Assembly: GCA_033558025.1 (NCBI GenBank)
Contig: JAUCEF010000006.1
Span: 3,410,001 to 3,474,000, forward strand
DNA: 64,000 bases
From: Phytophthora sp. 'mugwort'
Lineage: Eukaryota > Oomycota > Peronosporomycetes > Peronosporales > Peronosporaceae
Direction: 5' to 3'
Below are positions 43,084 to 54,462 of this stretch, in pieces; position 1 is the first letter of the stretch; each line of letters starts with the position of its first letter. A model generated the notes under the pieces. That model made no database searches, was not told the origin of the DNA, and saw nothing but the letters and a program-made list of their open reading frames with translations. A program made the translations under genes and the position numbers.

Positions 43084-43873
43084 CTTAATGCTCCACGGAA
43101 CTCAGTGAAACCACAGAGCAACGGAACTCAGCGATATCAGTGAATCCGTTGAGTGGAGCTGCACTCATAAACTACAGCCACATCGCCCACCTATGACAAG
43201 TTGCCTTGCACCTTAACCGAGCGACAATACATTATGTCTGACAATAATACTGCAATCCCTCTGCAAAGTCAAGCTCAGGCCGGTGGAGGAGGCCGGCCCT
43301 CCACCCTTGCCTTAACATTACAAATTTTCACTCGCACCAAGTTGCACGAAGTGCCATCCTGCCCGCGCGGTAAATGTCGCTCTATCCGCTCGTGAAGCCC
43401 GACTCGCCAGCCTAAGCCTAAAACCTATTGTACAGTAAGTGATACTGTACGGTACGTGCCACATGATAAACTCAATAAAAACTCAAACCTGAAAACCACT
43501 AATTACAAATTACAAACCCGACGGCAAAGGAGCTGTCGACTACTCGGAGTCAACTGACGCTCCGCGTTTCCAGCTGCTCCGCCGCCTTCGCTCCATTTTC
43601 GGTTCTGTTACTCGAGGCGTACGGTAGTTCAATTGACGCTCGGCGCCGCGAAAACACTTGCTGTCGTGGCGTAACTCCCAGCGCCGCGATACGCGCCCAA
43701 AGCCGCCACATTCTCGGCGTAGAGGTGCCAAATCGTCATTTTGTGCACGTTTTGCACAGTCCGTGGCGCCCAGATGCCGAACGCCTTGTGGCCGTCGAGA
43801 CTTTGGCGCGTCTGACCCCTTCTCCCGCTCCGAGACGGCCGATAGCCAACAGCAGTGCACAGCCCCACCAAGC
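43084..43873. other. Intergenic region upstream of the elicitin gene
   Basis: No convincing gene. Several overlapping open frames exist on both strands around 43540-43870, but they are explained by high GC content and shadow one another. Confidence 0.4.
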
Positions 43874-43892
43874 CCTCATTGCAATCTTTTCC
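43874..43892 (+). promoter_or_regulatory. Oomycete-type initiator of the elicitin gene
   Basis: CCTCATTGCAATCTTTTCC lies 57 bp upstream of the start codon and fits the oomycete core initiator consensus (GCTCATTYYNCAWTTTTYY) at most positions. Transcription is expected to start within it. Confidence 0.65.
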
Positions 43893-43948
43893 TGCTCAAG
43901 CAGAAGACAGTCAGAGGACTCTACACACACAGAAACCCGGACATTATC

Positions 43949-44872
43949 ATGCGCTGTTGGAGCTTTGGAGCTGCATTGGCCGTACTGGTTTTCGGCACCG
44001 CAGACGCGCTCGACAGCTGCGCCAGCAACGTACTTGTCAAGGCCTACGAGGGCCTCAATGTGAACGCGCAGCTCGTGTCATGTATGACGCAGAACAACTT
44101 CAGTGCTGCACTCGACGGCTCTGTGGACCTCACCAGCGTGAACGCCGCCTCGGCGCCCGACCAGGTCAAGACCATTTGCGCCTCGGACTCGTGCAAGACC
44201 ATCCTGTCGGCTCTCGTGGCCAACGTCAACTTCAACCTAACCAACTGCATCGTCGGCAACAACATCGTCCTCATGACGGAGATCTCCAATCTCCAGGCAA
44301 CCTGCGCGGCCATCTCCACGGCCACCACTGCCCCCGCGACGACGGCCCCTGCTGCTACGAAGGATGCTCCCGTTGCCACGACCGCGGCTCCTGTCGCTAC
44401 TACGGCGGCCCCGGTGGCCACGACTGCGACACCGGTAGCAACTACGGCGGCCCCGGTAGCAACTACGGCGGCCCCGGTTGCCACCACTGCCGCCCCGGTG
44501 GCTACTACGGCGGCCCCGGTTGCAACTACCGCTGCCCCGGTGGCGACAACGGCGGCCCCGGTTGCCACCACCGCAGCCCCGGTGGCCACGACTGCGGCTC
44601 CGGTAGCCACAACGGCAGCCCCGGTTGCTACCACAGCGGCTCCTGTCGCTACTACTGCCACTCCGGTGGTTACCACAGCTGCTCCAGTGGCCACCACTGC
44701 GACTCCTGTCGCCACTACGACTCCCGTCGTTACGACTGCAGCCCCTGTTGCCACTACGGCCACCCCTCCCTCGGATGACACCACCCAGCAGCAGCAGCAG
44801 ACTTCCTTCTCGGTGCTGAGCTCGGACAGCGGCTCGGCCGCTGGTGTGTCGCCCGGCAAGTACTGCAAATAA
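43949..44872 (+). CDS. Secreted elicitin-like protein with Thr/Ala/Pro repeat tail
   Basis: 307 residues in one exon. A signal peptide (about 1-20, hydrophobic AALAVLVFG, cleavage near ADA/LDS) precedes an elicitin domain of about 98 residues with the six conserved Cys (in DSCASN, VSCMTQ, TICASD, DSCKTI, TNCIVG, ATCAAI), which form three disulfides and a sterol-binding cavity in family members. From about residue 130 a low-complexity tail repeats TTAAPVA about 18 times (21-bp units, 44370-44760), a likely O-glycosylated stalk in the cell wall. The last residues (SPGKYCK) lack the hydrophobic GPI signal that some elicitin-like proteins have. The family is recognised by plant immunity. Confidence 0.92.
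   Translation: MRCWSFGAALAVLVFGTADALDSCASNVLVKAYEGLNVNAQLVSCMTQNNFSAALDGSVDLTSVNAASAPDQVKTICASDSCKTILSALVANVNFNLTNCIVGNNIVLMTEISNLQATCAAISTATTAPATTAPAATKDAPVATTAAPVATTAAPVATTATPVATTAAPVATTAAPVATTAAPVATTAAPVATTAAPVATTAAPVATTAAPVATTAAPVATTAAPVATTAAPVATTATPVVTTAAPVATTATPVATTTPVVTTAAPVATTATPPSDDTTQQQQQTSFSVLSSDSGSAAGVSPGKYCK
44370..44765 (+). repeat. 21-bp coding minisatellite (TTAAPVA)
   Basis: About 18 imperfect 21-bp units code for TTAAPVA with a few variants (TTATPVA, TTAAPVV-like). Synonymous third positions vary between units, so the array is not a very recent expansion. Copy number may differ between alleles. Confidence 0.85.
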
Positions 44873-45136
44873 GAAACAGGGAAGTCGAAGAGGCCAGGCG
44901 AGCAGATGAAGAGTCTGCCCTAAGTTTTTTTTTTGCAGTTAATTAATATCTACGTGTCCTACGCGTTTATAGCCACACCACTACTGTAACTGAATGCATA
45001 GGTGCAGCCTTTACTTATCACTCTTTCTTCTTCTTCTCCATGTTGTCTGCATACTTTTCCATTGACAAGACTTTACTTGAAGTGGTCCACTAAACATGGC
45101 TACTGGTACTGACTTCCATTTTTAATAGCGAAAGGA

Positions 45137-47187
45137 ATGGCCAGCCTCGCTGGAAACAAGCGCCCCGCGGAGGCCTCAGCGGCGGCCGATGACGCCGAGC
45201 CAGGTGCGCCATGTTACCATGTTCCTCACCTTCGTGTCAGTGATCACCTAACTCGTTTGACCTTTCGATCGCAGCGCGCAAACTGACAAAAATGCAACGT
45301 CGGCGCGAGCGCAAGCAGGTTTGTCATTTTTTGCCAATGTTTCATTTTCTCTAACCAGGCTGAACGAGATGGGTTAACCCATTTCTAAATGTTTCCACTT
45401 CCGTTGAAATTCCCAGACGCCAGCGCAGAAACTCGAGTATCAGTATCGCATCCAAGTACAAAAGTGCGCTGAGCAGAACGATGCCACTCGCGCGCTTGAG
45501 GTGTACGAGCAGATGAAGAGCGAGGGCGTGAACATGGCCCCGTACATCTATAACGTGGTCATTAACGTATGCAGCAAGACTGAGGATCCGACGGCTTTTA
45601 GGGCCGGAGCCTACAAGGTGTACCAGGACATGAAGCAGGCGAGCGCCACTTCCAAGCAAACGAAGAAGTCGGATTTAAGCGAACCCATGTTCAGCGCCAT
45701 GATTAAACTCTACAGCAAGGCGCAAGATTTCGACGCATGCGAGGCGATCATCTCCGAGATGGAGGCGGCCAAGGTGGAGCCCAAGCTGCGCACGTTCGGC
45801 CCGCTGCTGCAGGCGCTCAGCGACGCAGGCAACCTGGATAAGTGCATCTGGGTGCACGAGAAGCTGTTGTCGCACGAGGTAGAGCTGACAGAGGACGACT
45901 ACGTGGCGTTACTGCAAGTGTGTGTGAAGGCCGGCAACGCTGAGCGCTTTTACGCATTCCTGGACAGCTTCATTGATGAGATTTGGCAGCCGAGTTTGTC
46001 CACGTGGGAGGTGCTGAAGGCCTGGTTCAATAGGTACGATGCTGAGTAACTGCAGTTTTGACATCTTGGTTACCAGTTGGTAGCTCAGGTGGCAACGCAG
46101 AGGGTTCGCAGCTCATCTGATATGGTCGTGTGGTCGTGATCTCGTTGCAGTGAGGCGGCGCAGGTAGATGGCCGCAAGTGGAAGATCGCCGAGGGCACCG
46201 TGAGCAGGGAGGGAGTGTGCTCCGTGTCGGGTGACCAGCTTCAGTCGGTGGAGCTATCCGCGGAGGTGACGACGGAGCTGCTGGCGAAGGTGCGTGGTGC
46301 CAGTGTGGCGGTGTGGCAAGGCTGAAAGAAGGGAGCCATGTGCTTCGTTTACAGTGGTCACTGTTATGACTGAGATCTGACCCCCCTGATCATTTTGTCA
46401 TTGCAGATCGAGAAGCTGGTGCGCACGGACGAGAAGCGCATGGCACAATGGGACGAGTTCAAGCATTGGCTGGAGGAGTTCGGGCCTTTCGACGTGGTCA
46501 TCGACGCCGCCAACGTTGGGTACTGCAACCAGAACTTTGACGGGTGCGTATTGACTTAACGTTCGTCGTCTGCGTGTTTGTAACGTCCTTGTGGCCTTTT
46601 TGGGCTGTGTGGAGACTGAGTCCCGACTAACTCGATGGGGACACATGGCTGTCTTGGTTTGTTGGTTTGCTCGTGTTTGCAGCGGCGGCTTTAATTACGA
46701 GCAGATCGAGCTCATGGTGCAGCACTACGAGGCACGAGACAAAAAGGTGCTGGTCGTGCTGCACGAGCGCCGTATCTCAGACGAACAGGTGCCGGCCGAG
46801 CATCGCGCGCAGATCGCGGAGTGGCGCACGAGCTGCAAGATGTTCAACTGCCAGATTGGCAACAATGACGACTGGTATTGGCTCTACGCGGCGGTGAAGC
46901 TCGGCGGTCGTACGCTCATGGTGTCCAACGACGAGATGCGCGACCACCACTTCCAAATGATCCATAACCGCGCGTTCGGTCGCTGGAAGGAGCGCCACCA
47001 GGTACATTACCAGGTGCACGGTCAACGCGTGACGGTCGACGAGCCTCTGCCCTACTCGGCGCGCCCGCAGCGCGTCGGCGACAACTGGCACTTCCCAGCG
47101 GCGACAGACGACAGCAGCAGCACCACCGAGACGGCATCTGCACAAGTCGCAGATCGCAAATGGCTGTGCGTTGAACTGGCCGCTTAG
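45137..47187 (+). CDS. Protein-only RNase P (PRORP)
   Basis: Six exons: 45137-45203, 45275-45318, 45417-46033, 46151-46289, 46407-46543, 46683-47187, totalling 502 residues. Exon 3 encodes PPR-type helical repeats (TRALEVYEQMKSEGV, DACEAIISEMEAAKVEP). The NYN/PIN nuclease starts at FDVVIDAANVGYCNQNF and continues with IGNNDDWYWLYAA and LMVSNDEMRDHHF, which hold the metal-binding Asp residues. The enzyme cuts 5' leaders from precursor tRNAs. The zinc site joining the two lobes seems to have Cys (GVCSVSG), Ser in place of the second Cys, His (NWHFP) and Cys (WLCVEL). No organelle leader is evident, so nuclear or cytosolic action is possible. Confidence 0.9.
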
Positions 47188-48604
47188 AAACGTATTAGAA
47201 ATAGATAGCGTTATGGTCGCTCTCTGCACTTGTCAATTTTACCGCAGCGCCAAAAACGACATAAACATTGAAAAGTGGGACGTGCTGAGTGGGACGTGCT
47301 ACGAAACGGCAAGTTTCGTGTGGACCCCGTCAGGGCTTGAATGAGGTGGCTAATAATAGTATAAAAACTACTGGAGTGCATGCCTGGCAGGCATTGCCTG
47401 CTGTATGCGCGTCGCCATCTCCTGCAAGATTTGGTTAGGACGAATACACGGACGCTCGCAAGCGGGAACGTGTTTAAAATAGCCACTTCACCTTCAAGCG
47501 TTGATGTCATATGTGAGAAATAATTTTTGGTGTACTTCTTGGTGGAGACGCCTACCGTGGTAGAAACCGCTGCCGGCCTTGTTGAGGCGTAGGAGGCACG
47601 GCACGATTCTACCGTATTAACTGACGACAGTGCTCGGATAATCGGAAAGCGAATCACGACAGCATTACGTGTATCCTGTACGTCGCTCTGTAGGCAAACC
47701 AATCTACAATAATCTAGGTTAGCGTGCAGTATAAAAAAATACAAAGAATGCCGAACCTATGTTAATAATATTCATACAATCAGCAGCCAGCTTTCCTGAG
47801 CGCAACAGAAGACAGCTTGAGTGGCTGGCACCGAAATTCCCACCCCGAAGTACGCAGACGGTCAGCGGCATATAACATACCGTAAACGCTATTTGACCGG
47901 ATATCATTCGTCGACCATGTTCGTAAAGGGATCGTCAGTAAATCGACCCACAGCCGATGCACACGGATAGCCCTTGCATTGTGGACACGGCTGGTCGGAA
48001 GTCAAGAGCATCATTTTAGGATGCATTTGCGTTCCCATGGCTAACAATATTGATAGCTATTGTTAGCCGTCGCGCCGTCAAAGTAAAACGCACCAAAAGT
48101 GCATATCGGCTAGACCAATTTTAGCGCTACCCTTTTGATACGAGTGAACCCATCTCAATTTGAGACAGATTGGCGGTTTGGCTTTTTTCATAGCGCGTAG
48201 CGCCTGTGGAGGGGTATTTCTAACGCATACAATTGCCGAGTTTGCACGGCCGGTCAGGAAAATCGCGTTTCTAAACCATACAAATTTCAAGCCTTCGAGG
48301 CGCACACTGCCTCTCTCGGAGGGAACAGCAGCCAGGCCATGATTTTCCCACGATTTGGAGCACCACATACTGAGTGCAAGTGTTGGCGCAAGTAAGGGCG
48401 TGGCTTATCGAGCGAAAGGGGGAGCTTTTTTTTCGCTTGTCTTCCTGCATTTTCAGACCGACTGCTCGAATCCGGAGGCGTGCCACCCCCTGCTCTTCCG
48501 CCTCCGCCGCAGTGCACGGCTTGCAGGTGAGTCGAGAGGCGAAGCAAGGAAGCAGTCCTTACCCACACAGACACAGCTCCCTGCGTACGACGCCTCTGTC
48601 AGTC
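47188..48604. other. Intergenic region between PRORP and the myristoylated protein
   Basis: No gene supported. A 177-codon frame on the minus strand at 47211-47744 has no motif I recognise and no good codon use. Two T8-type runs occur near 48426-48434. Confidence 0.4.
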
Positions 48605-50067
48605 ATGGGCAACTCGTGCACACGCAACAGCGAGGTAAAGCGCGAATCGAAGAGAGGAAGCGAGGAGATTCCTTTTTGCCAACACACCGTTTAATCTTCT
48701 GCCGTTTGCCACTTGTGTATGCCTTCCAACCGGCCAGTCCCAAGTCGTCTTGAGCGAACACGGCGTGATTCTGCAAAGGTACGCGATTACCTGCCTCCCT
48801 GTCGCTTTAACATACGCTTTGTTACTCCTAAAGTGTCTAACCACCTGCATGGTGTTCACCTCCCAGCAGACACAACGACCGAGAGCGAGAACGAGAACGG
48901 GAACGCGAACGTGGCCGCTGGTCCGCGCCGAATGTGGAGAGTGTGGATCTGGACACTTTACTAGAGGCGCCTTCCCCTCTCTCGAACGCCAAGAAGGACA
49001 AGGCGGCACGTCGTCATCGCAAGAAGTGCGTACCTTCGTCTTTTGCCTCGATTTCTATCCGTCATTTCTAACATGATACTCCTCACAGACGTCAATCTCT
49101 ATCCGAGCGCTTCCACGCGCCGCGCCGCCACGCCGCCAGCGGCGCGCGCCCGCCTCGCGCGCCCTCGCTCGATGAGTCCAACCCGCTCAACAGGTCGCGG
49201 GTGCATCGCAGTCGCACGGAGACCGGCCGTCGGGCTCTGCCGACGTCCCAGGAGGACCCTGCACCCATTTATCACTCATATGAAGACCCCGGGTACCTGG
49301 CGGGGGACCCCATCGAGCTGCAGCCTTTTGACACTGACTGCATCCTGGGGAGTCCCATTAATTCCCCGTCTGTGATCCACGCGCGATGGGGCGAACCCGT
49401 GGATGACCCGGACGAGGAAAATCTGTGCACTGAATTTGAGCCGAACCCATTCAAACTCGGCTTTTGTATTAACTGTATGAAGCAACACGACGTTAAAGAT
49501 GACGGGGAAGTTGTGGCCATGAAGGAATACAAGAGGATCGCACGTCCTACGATCTCTAAGACGGCAGCCAACGCACTGGACCATCCCAGCGCCATCCCCA
49601 TCCCCAGGAGCTCCATCACAATGATGCCCGAAGGAGGACGTGAGAGCGACATTGACCTGGCTCAACTGCTGGCACAGAGGAGGGATGTGCTCATGAAACT
49701 GAATCAATTGAACCAGCAGAATGCCAAGCTTAAGAAACAGCAGAGTGCGGGAGCTCGCAGGAATGGTGCGTTGAATGGGGAGAGGTGATAGAGGGAGGAG
49801 GGAATTGCTGCTAAATTTGTGTTTTTGCTGTGCTTTCTGTGCTCAGCAGAGCGTCACACGATCATCAATTTTGGAGACAATACGCGCAACAATCTGCGTC
49901 GAATGGGCTCGCGACCGCCTGGATCGGGTCCCATTATCAGTCGTGGATCTTCGATGAGTTTGGCACCTCAACCGGCATCAGCACACAACTTTGGAGCGTC
50001 CAAGAGTGTGAGTATGGCCTCTCGGCTGTACGATGAGGAGGAGCCTGCACAGAACGTGTGGCTATAG
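48605..50067 (+). CDS. Unknown protein with N-myristoylation start, 5 exons
   Basis: Exons 48605-48634, 48738-48778, 48870-49025, 49089-49765 and 49850-50067 give 373 residues in one continuous frame. The first exon starts MGNSCTRNSE: Gly2 fits N-myristoylation and Cys5 could be palmitoylated, so membrane attachment is likely. Exon 3 has alternating Arg-Glu repeats, then SVDLDTLLEAPSPLSNAKKD. Exon 4 holds HARWGEPVDD, a CINCMKQHD cysteine pair and a coiled coil LLAQRRDVLMKLNQLNQQNA. The C terminus is Ser/Pro-rich and ends EEPAQNVWL. I do not recognise a family. The very short exons 1 and 2 are the least certain part; they were chosen because they alone restore phase. Confidence 0.6.
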
Positions 50068-50493
50068 ACGGATCGGGAGACGGCTTTCTTGGAATCTACC
50101 TACCCACCGCTCGGGGCGCCGCGGACGAAAGCTGGAGCCCCTCCCCCTTATGTACCAGTAGTTTGGTGTTGCATAACGATGCGTATGATTGACGAGTGCA
50201 GTCAAGAAGAAGGAAAATGACCCCAACGTGAGGGGACAACAAGCGCCAAGCGAGCGAAAAGAGCTCGGAAACCTCCGAGAGGAAGGAGAGAGAAACAGTT
50301 TTTTTTCCTTGCAGATGCGACCTAATTGAGGTTCAACGCAGAGCAAGACGCGATTAATAATGTAATATGAGCAACCGTAGTATTATCCCATCGCCGATTC
50401 ATATTCGGTGCTCCATCGTTCAGTCGGGCGACGTTTCTAACTTGACCTTTGAGTAATTTTAAGATTTGAACAGATTTAGGGACGGACGGGAGT
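50068..50493. other. Intergenic region before the ARM-polycystin gene
   Basis: No gene seen. A T9 run lies near 50300 and the last 100 bp before the next ATG are GA-rich. Confidence 0.4.
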
Positions 50494-53400
50494 ATGGTGA
50501 GGGCGTATCATCCGCTTAATGACGTTGAGGGAGATAGAGACAAGACTGTCGAACTCACGGAAGGTTTCGTCTACTGCTTCTGCTTGTGGTCGTGGCGTTC
50601 ACCTCAAAGTGTTGATTATTGACTGTTATCAGCGGAGAAGGAGCTCCTGACGCTGCTCAAGTCACGTGGCGTGTCCAGTATCTGCGAGTCTATCAGTCGG
50701 GAGATCAATTACGCGTGGGCTGTGCTCTCAGGCTTCAAGACGCTGGCCAATGTGGGCAACTTTTACTTCGCATGTGGCGGCCAGACCTTTGGATATAATC
50801 CCGGAGACGATTTCTTCGGTGCCAATGGGATGCAACTTGCGGTCTTTGCGCTCCACAAGTTCGTGCATAACGAGCACGTGGTCGTTCCAGTGCTGGATAG
50901 TCTCGCTATCTACTCCAAGTTACACGGTGGGTCATTTAAGGACAACGGACACTAAACGACGACTTGTTGCTTACACTCGGTGCTGTGTGTTGTGGGACTT
51001 AGTCGATGGCGCGCTTAATTTCCTCGCAGTTGACGACGCCAACGAGATTTTGATGAAATGCGTGCGTTTCCATGATAATAAACACGATGTCATTGCGTCA
51101 GCCTGTCGAGCACTCGGTAGTCTCGTGATGAATGGTAGGAAAGAAGAAGTTTATCGTTACCCATAGTGAACTCTAATGCGATGTCTTCCTTACGACCAGA
51201 TCTTGTGAAAGAATCCGTGTCATCACCGGATCTTGTGATGGAGCTACTGGGACTGCTAAAACGATACGAGCAAAGTCTTGAAATCTGCAGCGCTGTGCTG
51301 CTACCTCTCGGTTTTCTTGTCACGAATGGTTCGTGTATATTTCTGTTGTCTCTTACTACTTATTTATCTGACTTTACTCAACATTGTTAGCACTGATCAC
51401 GGCGACTTTCATTGATAACAACGGTATTGCACTCACTATGGCGGCAATGAAGCGCTATGTCAAAGACACGGAGCTCGTCTGGCATGCTGTCGGAACTCTA
51501 AACGGCCTCCACGCAAAAAGTTCGTGCCAAAAACACACCCTGCGGTTTTGTGTGTATTGTCCTCCTTTTAACGCCCCTCTTATGTATAACAGCTCTAGAC
51601 ATTCGAGTTCTCTACGGCATCTTCAACTTTACGGGTATTCCGCGTCTTGTCGAGGCTGTGGCATCTCATCTCGACACTGAGGAGGTCACAGTTGAAGGTT
51701 TTCAGCTGCTCTCACGACTCGCCGCACTTCCAGAAGCTTATCGCACCATCAACGACTGCAAAGTTCTGGATCTCGCTTATGTGGCACTCTTTGCCTACTC
51801 GGGGCCAGCTCACCGCCATACCCGCCTCGCGATCAATAGCACACTCCACAGCTTTCAAAAGTGTGCCCTTTTCGACCCTCGTGAGCTGGCTCGACGTGAG
51901 CGTGCGAGCCGCACGGACATCGTCCTGTACGCGCTACTACTGTTGTGCTTCACACTTAACTCAGCCTTCGCGCTCTACGGTCAACAGTCCAGTGATGTCG
52001 TCTTTGCTGTGCGACGTGCTGTCGTGGAGACACGTTGGACTGACGGTCTATCAGTAGATTCAACGCCTAAGACACTACGAGACGTGAATTCCATCACCGA
52101 CGTCTGGAATTTCATGCAGGGACCTGTTCAGACGACGCTTTTCCAGGATAAATGGTACAATGGCGACCACTTTGTTGACGATGTGGACTCACAGCTTGGG
52201 TTAGTGGATCGAACGAACCTACTTCTTGGTGGAGTGGAGCTTCGACTTGTTCGAGTGAGTCCAACTGCTTCGTGTAACTTTTTCGGTTTATCAGAATATC
52301 AAGATGAAAAAAACATGAAATGGTGTTATCCACATTTTTCTCAAAATACGGAGCGGAGATCCCCAGTCTCGCGTTTGCCGTACTTTGAAGACCGTTGGAC
52401 AGCGGCTTCGAGTAGCAATGGGTACCAAGTTTATCATGGCACACTTGCATCGTACCCGGGACGTGGCTATCGTCGATTTCTGCCACGATTAGGAGCAAAT
52501 GTCACGAGTAATTGTGACTCACGTTGTGAACTTGACAAACTTCGACGTGGTCGATGGTTGGATGAATCAAGTCGAGCGCTGTTTGTTCGCTTTAATCTGT
52601 ACAATGTCCCACTGGACTTGCATTGTGTGGTTCAATTCGTGTTTGAATTTGGTGTGGCAAGTGCTGGATCTGCTGAAGGTGGTGGAGGTGAAGTGGTCGC
52701 GTCGGCTGACGTGACACCGCTTTACTTGAACCCATATCGTGGTTTGTTTGTGATTCATCCACGTTTCCTTACCGAGTTGGGGATATTGGTGGGCGTTCTA
52801 TGGTTTGCGCATAAGCAGCTTGAGAAACTGCTGCAATATCGCTTGTTCTACTTCCTGATCCCGAGCCACGTCGCTGATTTGTCGATTGTCGTGCTCTGGG
52901 TGGCAATTCTCGTTTTGCGTTGTCAATTTGTAGCCCAAGCAGCATTTCCGATGCTACTGACAATTGCTGAAACTTTTTCGGATAGCTCCTATGTAGATCT
53001 TGGAGCTAGCGTTAACAACTTGCGGACTGAGCGCCAACTTGCAGCAGTTTGTGCTGTTCTCATGTGGTGGCGGCTTGTTCGACTGGCAAAGACTGTTAAG
53101 ACTCTCGAGCGTACCGTCGACAAACTGGAACGCGCACAAACATTGTTACAGAGTTACGCTGTGCTACTTCTCGTTTACGTGCTGGGATTTGCGCACGCGG
53201 GTGTGCTTTTGTTTCCATCTGCACGTTCAAGCTTTCGGAGCTACTCGGCTGGCATGTAAGACTTCCTTAACCTCTTTTTTTTTCGAGGCAGGGACCTGAT
53301 AATTACCTGTTGTGATCATATTTATCTGGCAGAGCTGAAATGGCAAGGATACTCGCGACACGGTGGCACTCGATGGATATGATTGGCCACGTCGACCGAC

Positions 53401-54351
53401 AACTTTTTCGTCTGTTGTTCCAGTTTTCCACATCATTTGTTGTTCTGGTAGGAATTGTTCCTTCCTTTCCAGCGCAAAAAGTGGCTAAACCTAATTTGGC
53501 AATGATTTACAGAATATTATAGTGGCAATTCTACGTGAGCGCTTTGACTCTTCCCGAGTGAGAGCGAGAACAGTCGCTATCGATGAAATAGCCATGCTGG
53601 AACTTGCCAAACACCAGCTCGAAGCGCATGGGATGCGCGTAGAGGAAACCACGTTTGCTAAGGTCGTTTCGATTGCCATATTTATCTGAACATTTGATTT
53701 AAACTGACTCAATCGATCTTTTTCCAGAAATTTCGAGCTGCGGCAACGAAGGGGATTAAGAAATTGACACGAGGTATTCTCACGGTATCGGATGAAACTG
53801 AGAACCTCTTGGACTTGAAGAAAGCGTGGGGACTTGAGCAGGATCAAGTGGAAAGGGTTCCAGAGTACGAACATGACCACTCAAGCGATGAAGCCTCAAG
53901 GTTAGCTAGTATATATCTTGTGTGCAGTGAGCCGGAGTTGTGTCCCAGTGCCAGTCTGTAAGGTGTCTAAACGTAATTTTTTATTGTCTCCAGATTGCTG
54001 GCGTCTGCCGAAAAATACGAGCACAAACTTGATCGACAGATGGGATTTTTCTCCTCGAGACTTAACGACATACTAGCGAGACTGAGCAACTTCCAGTCGT
54101 ACCTTGGCGAAGAACTTGGACCCGACGACTTTGTGAAAGACATTAACGATGTGATGCCGATAAAGAAACTCAAGCAGAGCGAGTTTGGCGTGAAGCACGA
54201 GCTGCGGAATGCAAATCTTCCCGTAAATGATTCACCTGATGACAGTTCAGTCGACGAACAAATTGCTGCTGGACTACCAGGAGCGATCATGGACCTTAAC
54301 GAAGAAGCACAAGCAGCGACAGTAGCCCAGATGACGCACACGCACTCGTAG
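50494..54351 (+). CDS. Armadillo-type repeats fused to a polycystin (TRPP) channel
   Basis: Ten exons: 50494-50563, 50633-50926, 51030-51134, 51167-51328, 51391-51519, 51593-53255, 53333-53447, 53513-53662, 53728-53900, 53994-54351; 1072 residues. Exons 2-6 encode ARM/HEAT-like helical repeats (SLAIYSKLH, ASACRALGSLVMN, VWHAVGTLNGLHAK, LLSRLAALPEAY). Each internal boundary here is phase 1. Exon 6 runs unbroken from the last repeat into a first membrane helix (VLYALLLLCFTLNSAFALYG, about 360-382), a large lumenal TOP-type domain, S2-S5 (S4 with WWRLVRLAKTVK) and S5 LLLVYVLGFAHAGVLLF. Exons 7-8 give the pore helix and S6 (FVVLNIIVAILRERF). A coiled C terminus follows. A calcium-permeable cation channel is expected; the usual GD of the selectivity filter is absent. 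Confidence 0.72.
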
Positions 54352-54462
54352 AAAGGTTTATGCAAAGTATATTTCGCTATTTCATTTCAAGTTCCAGTAG
54401 CTCGGTCTAACTCACTCCGTTTACTCGTTGAACAGCCATATACACGAAGCACGTAAACTGAC

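Noticed and set aside
44044..44868. Minus-strand frame of 274 codons with VATGAAVV repeats
   Set aside because: Reverse reading of the elicitin TTAAPVA repeat.
51090..51323. Possible gene break inside the ARM region
   Set aside because: The stops come from 32-103-nt introns with good GT-AG borders, all in phase 1.
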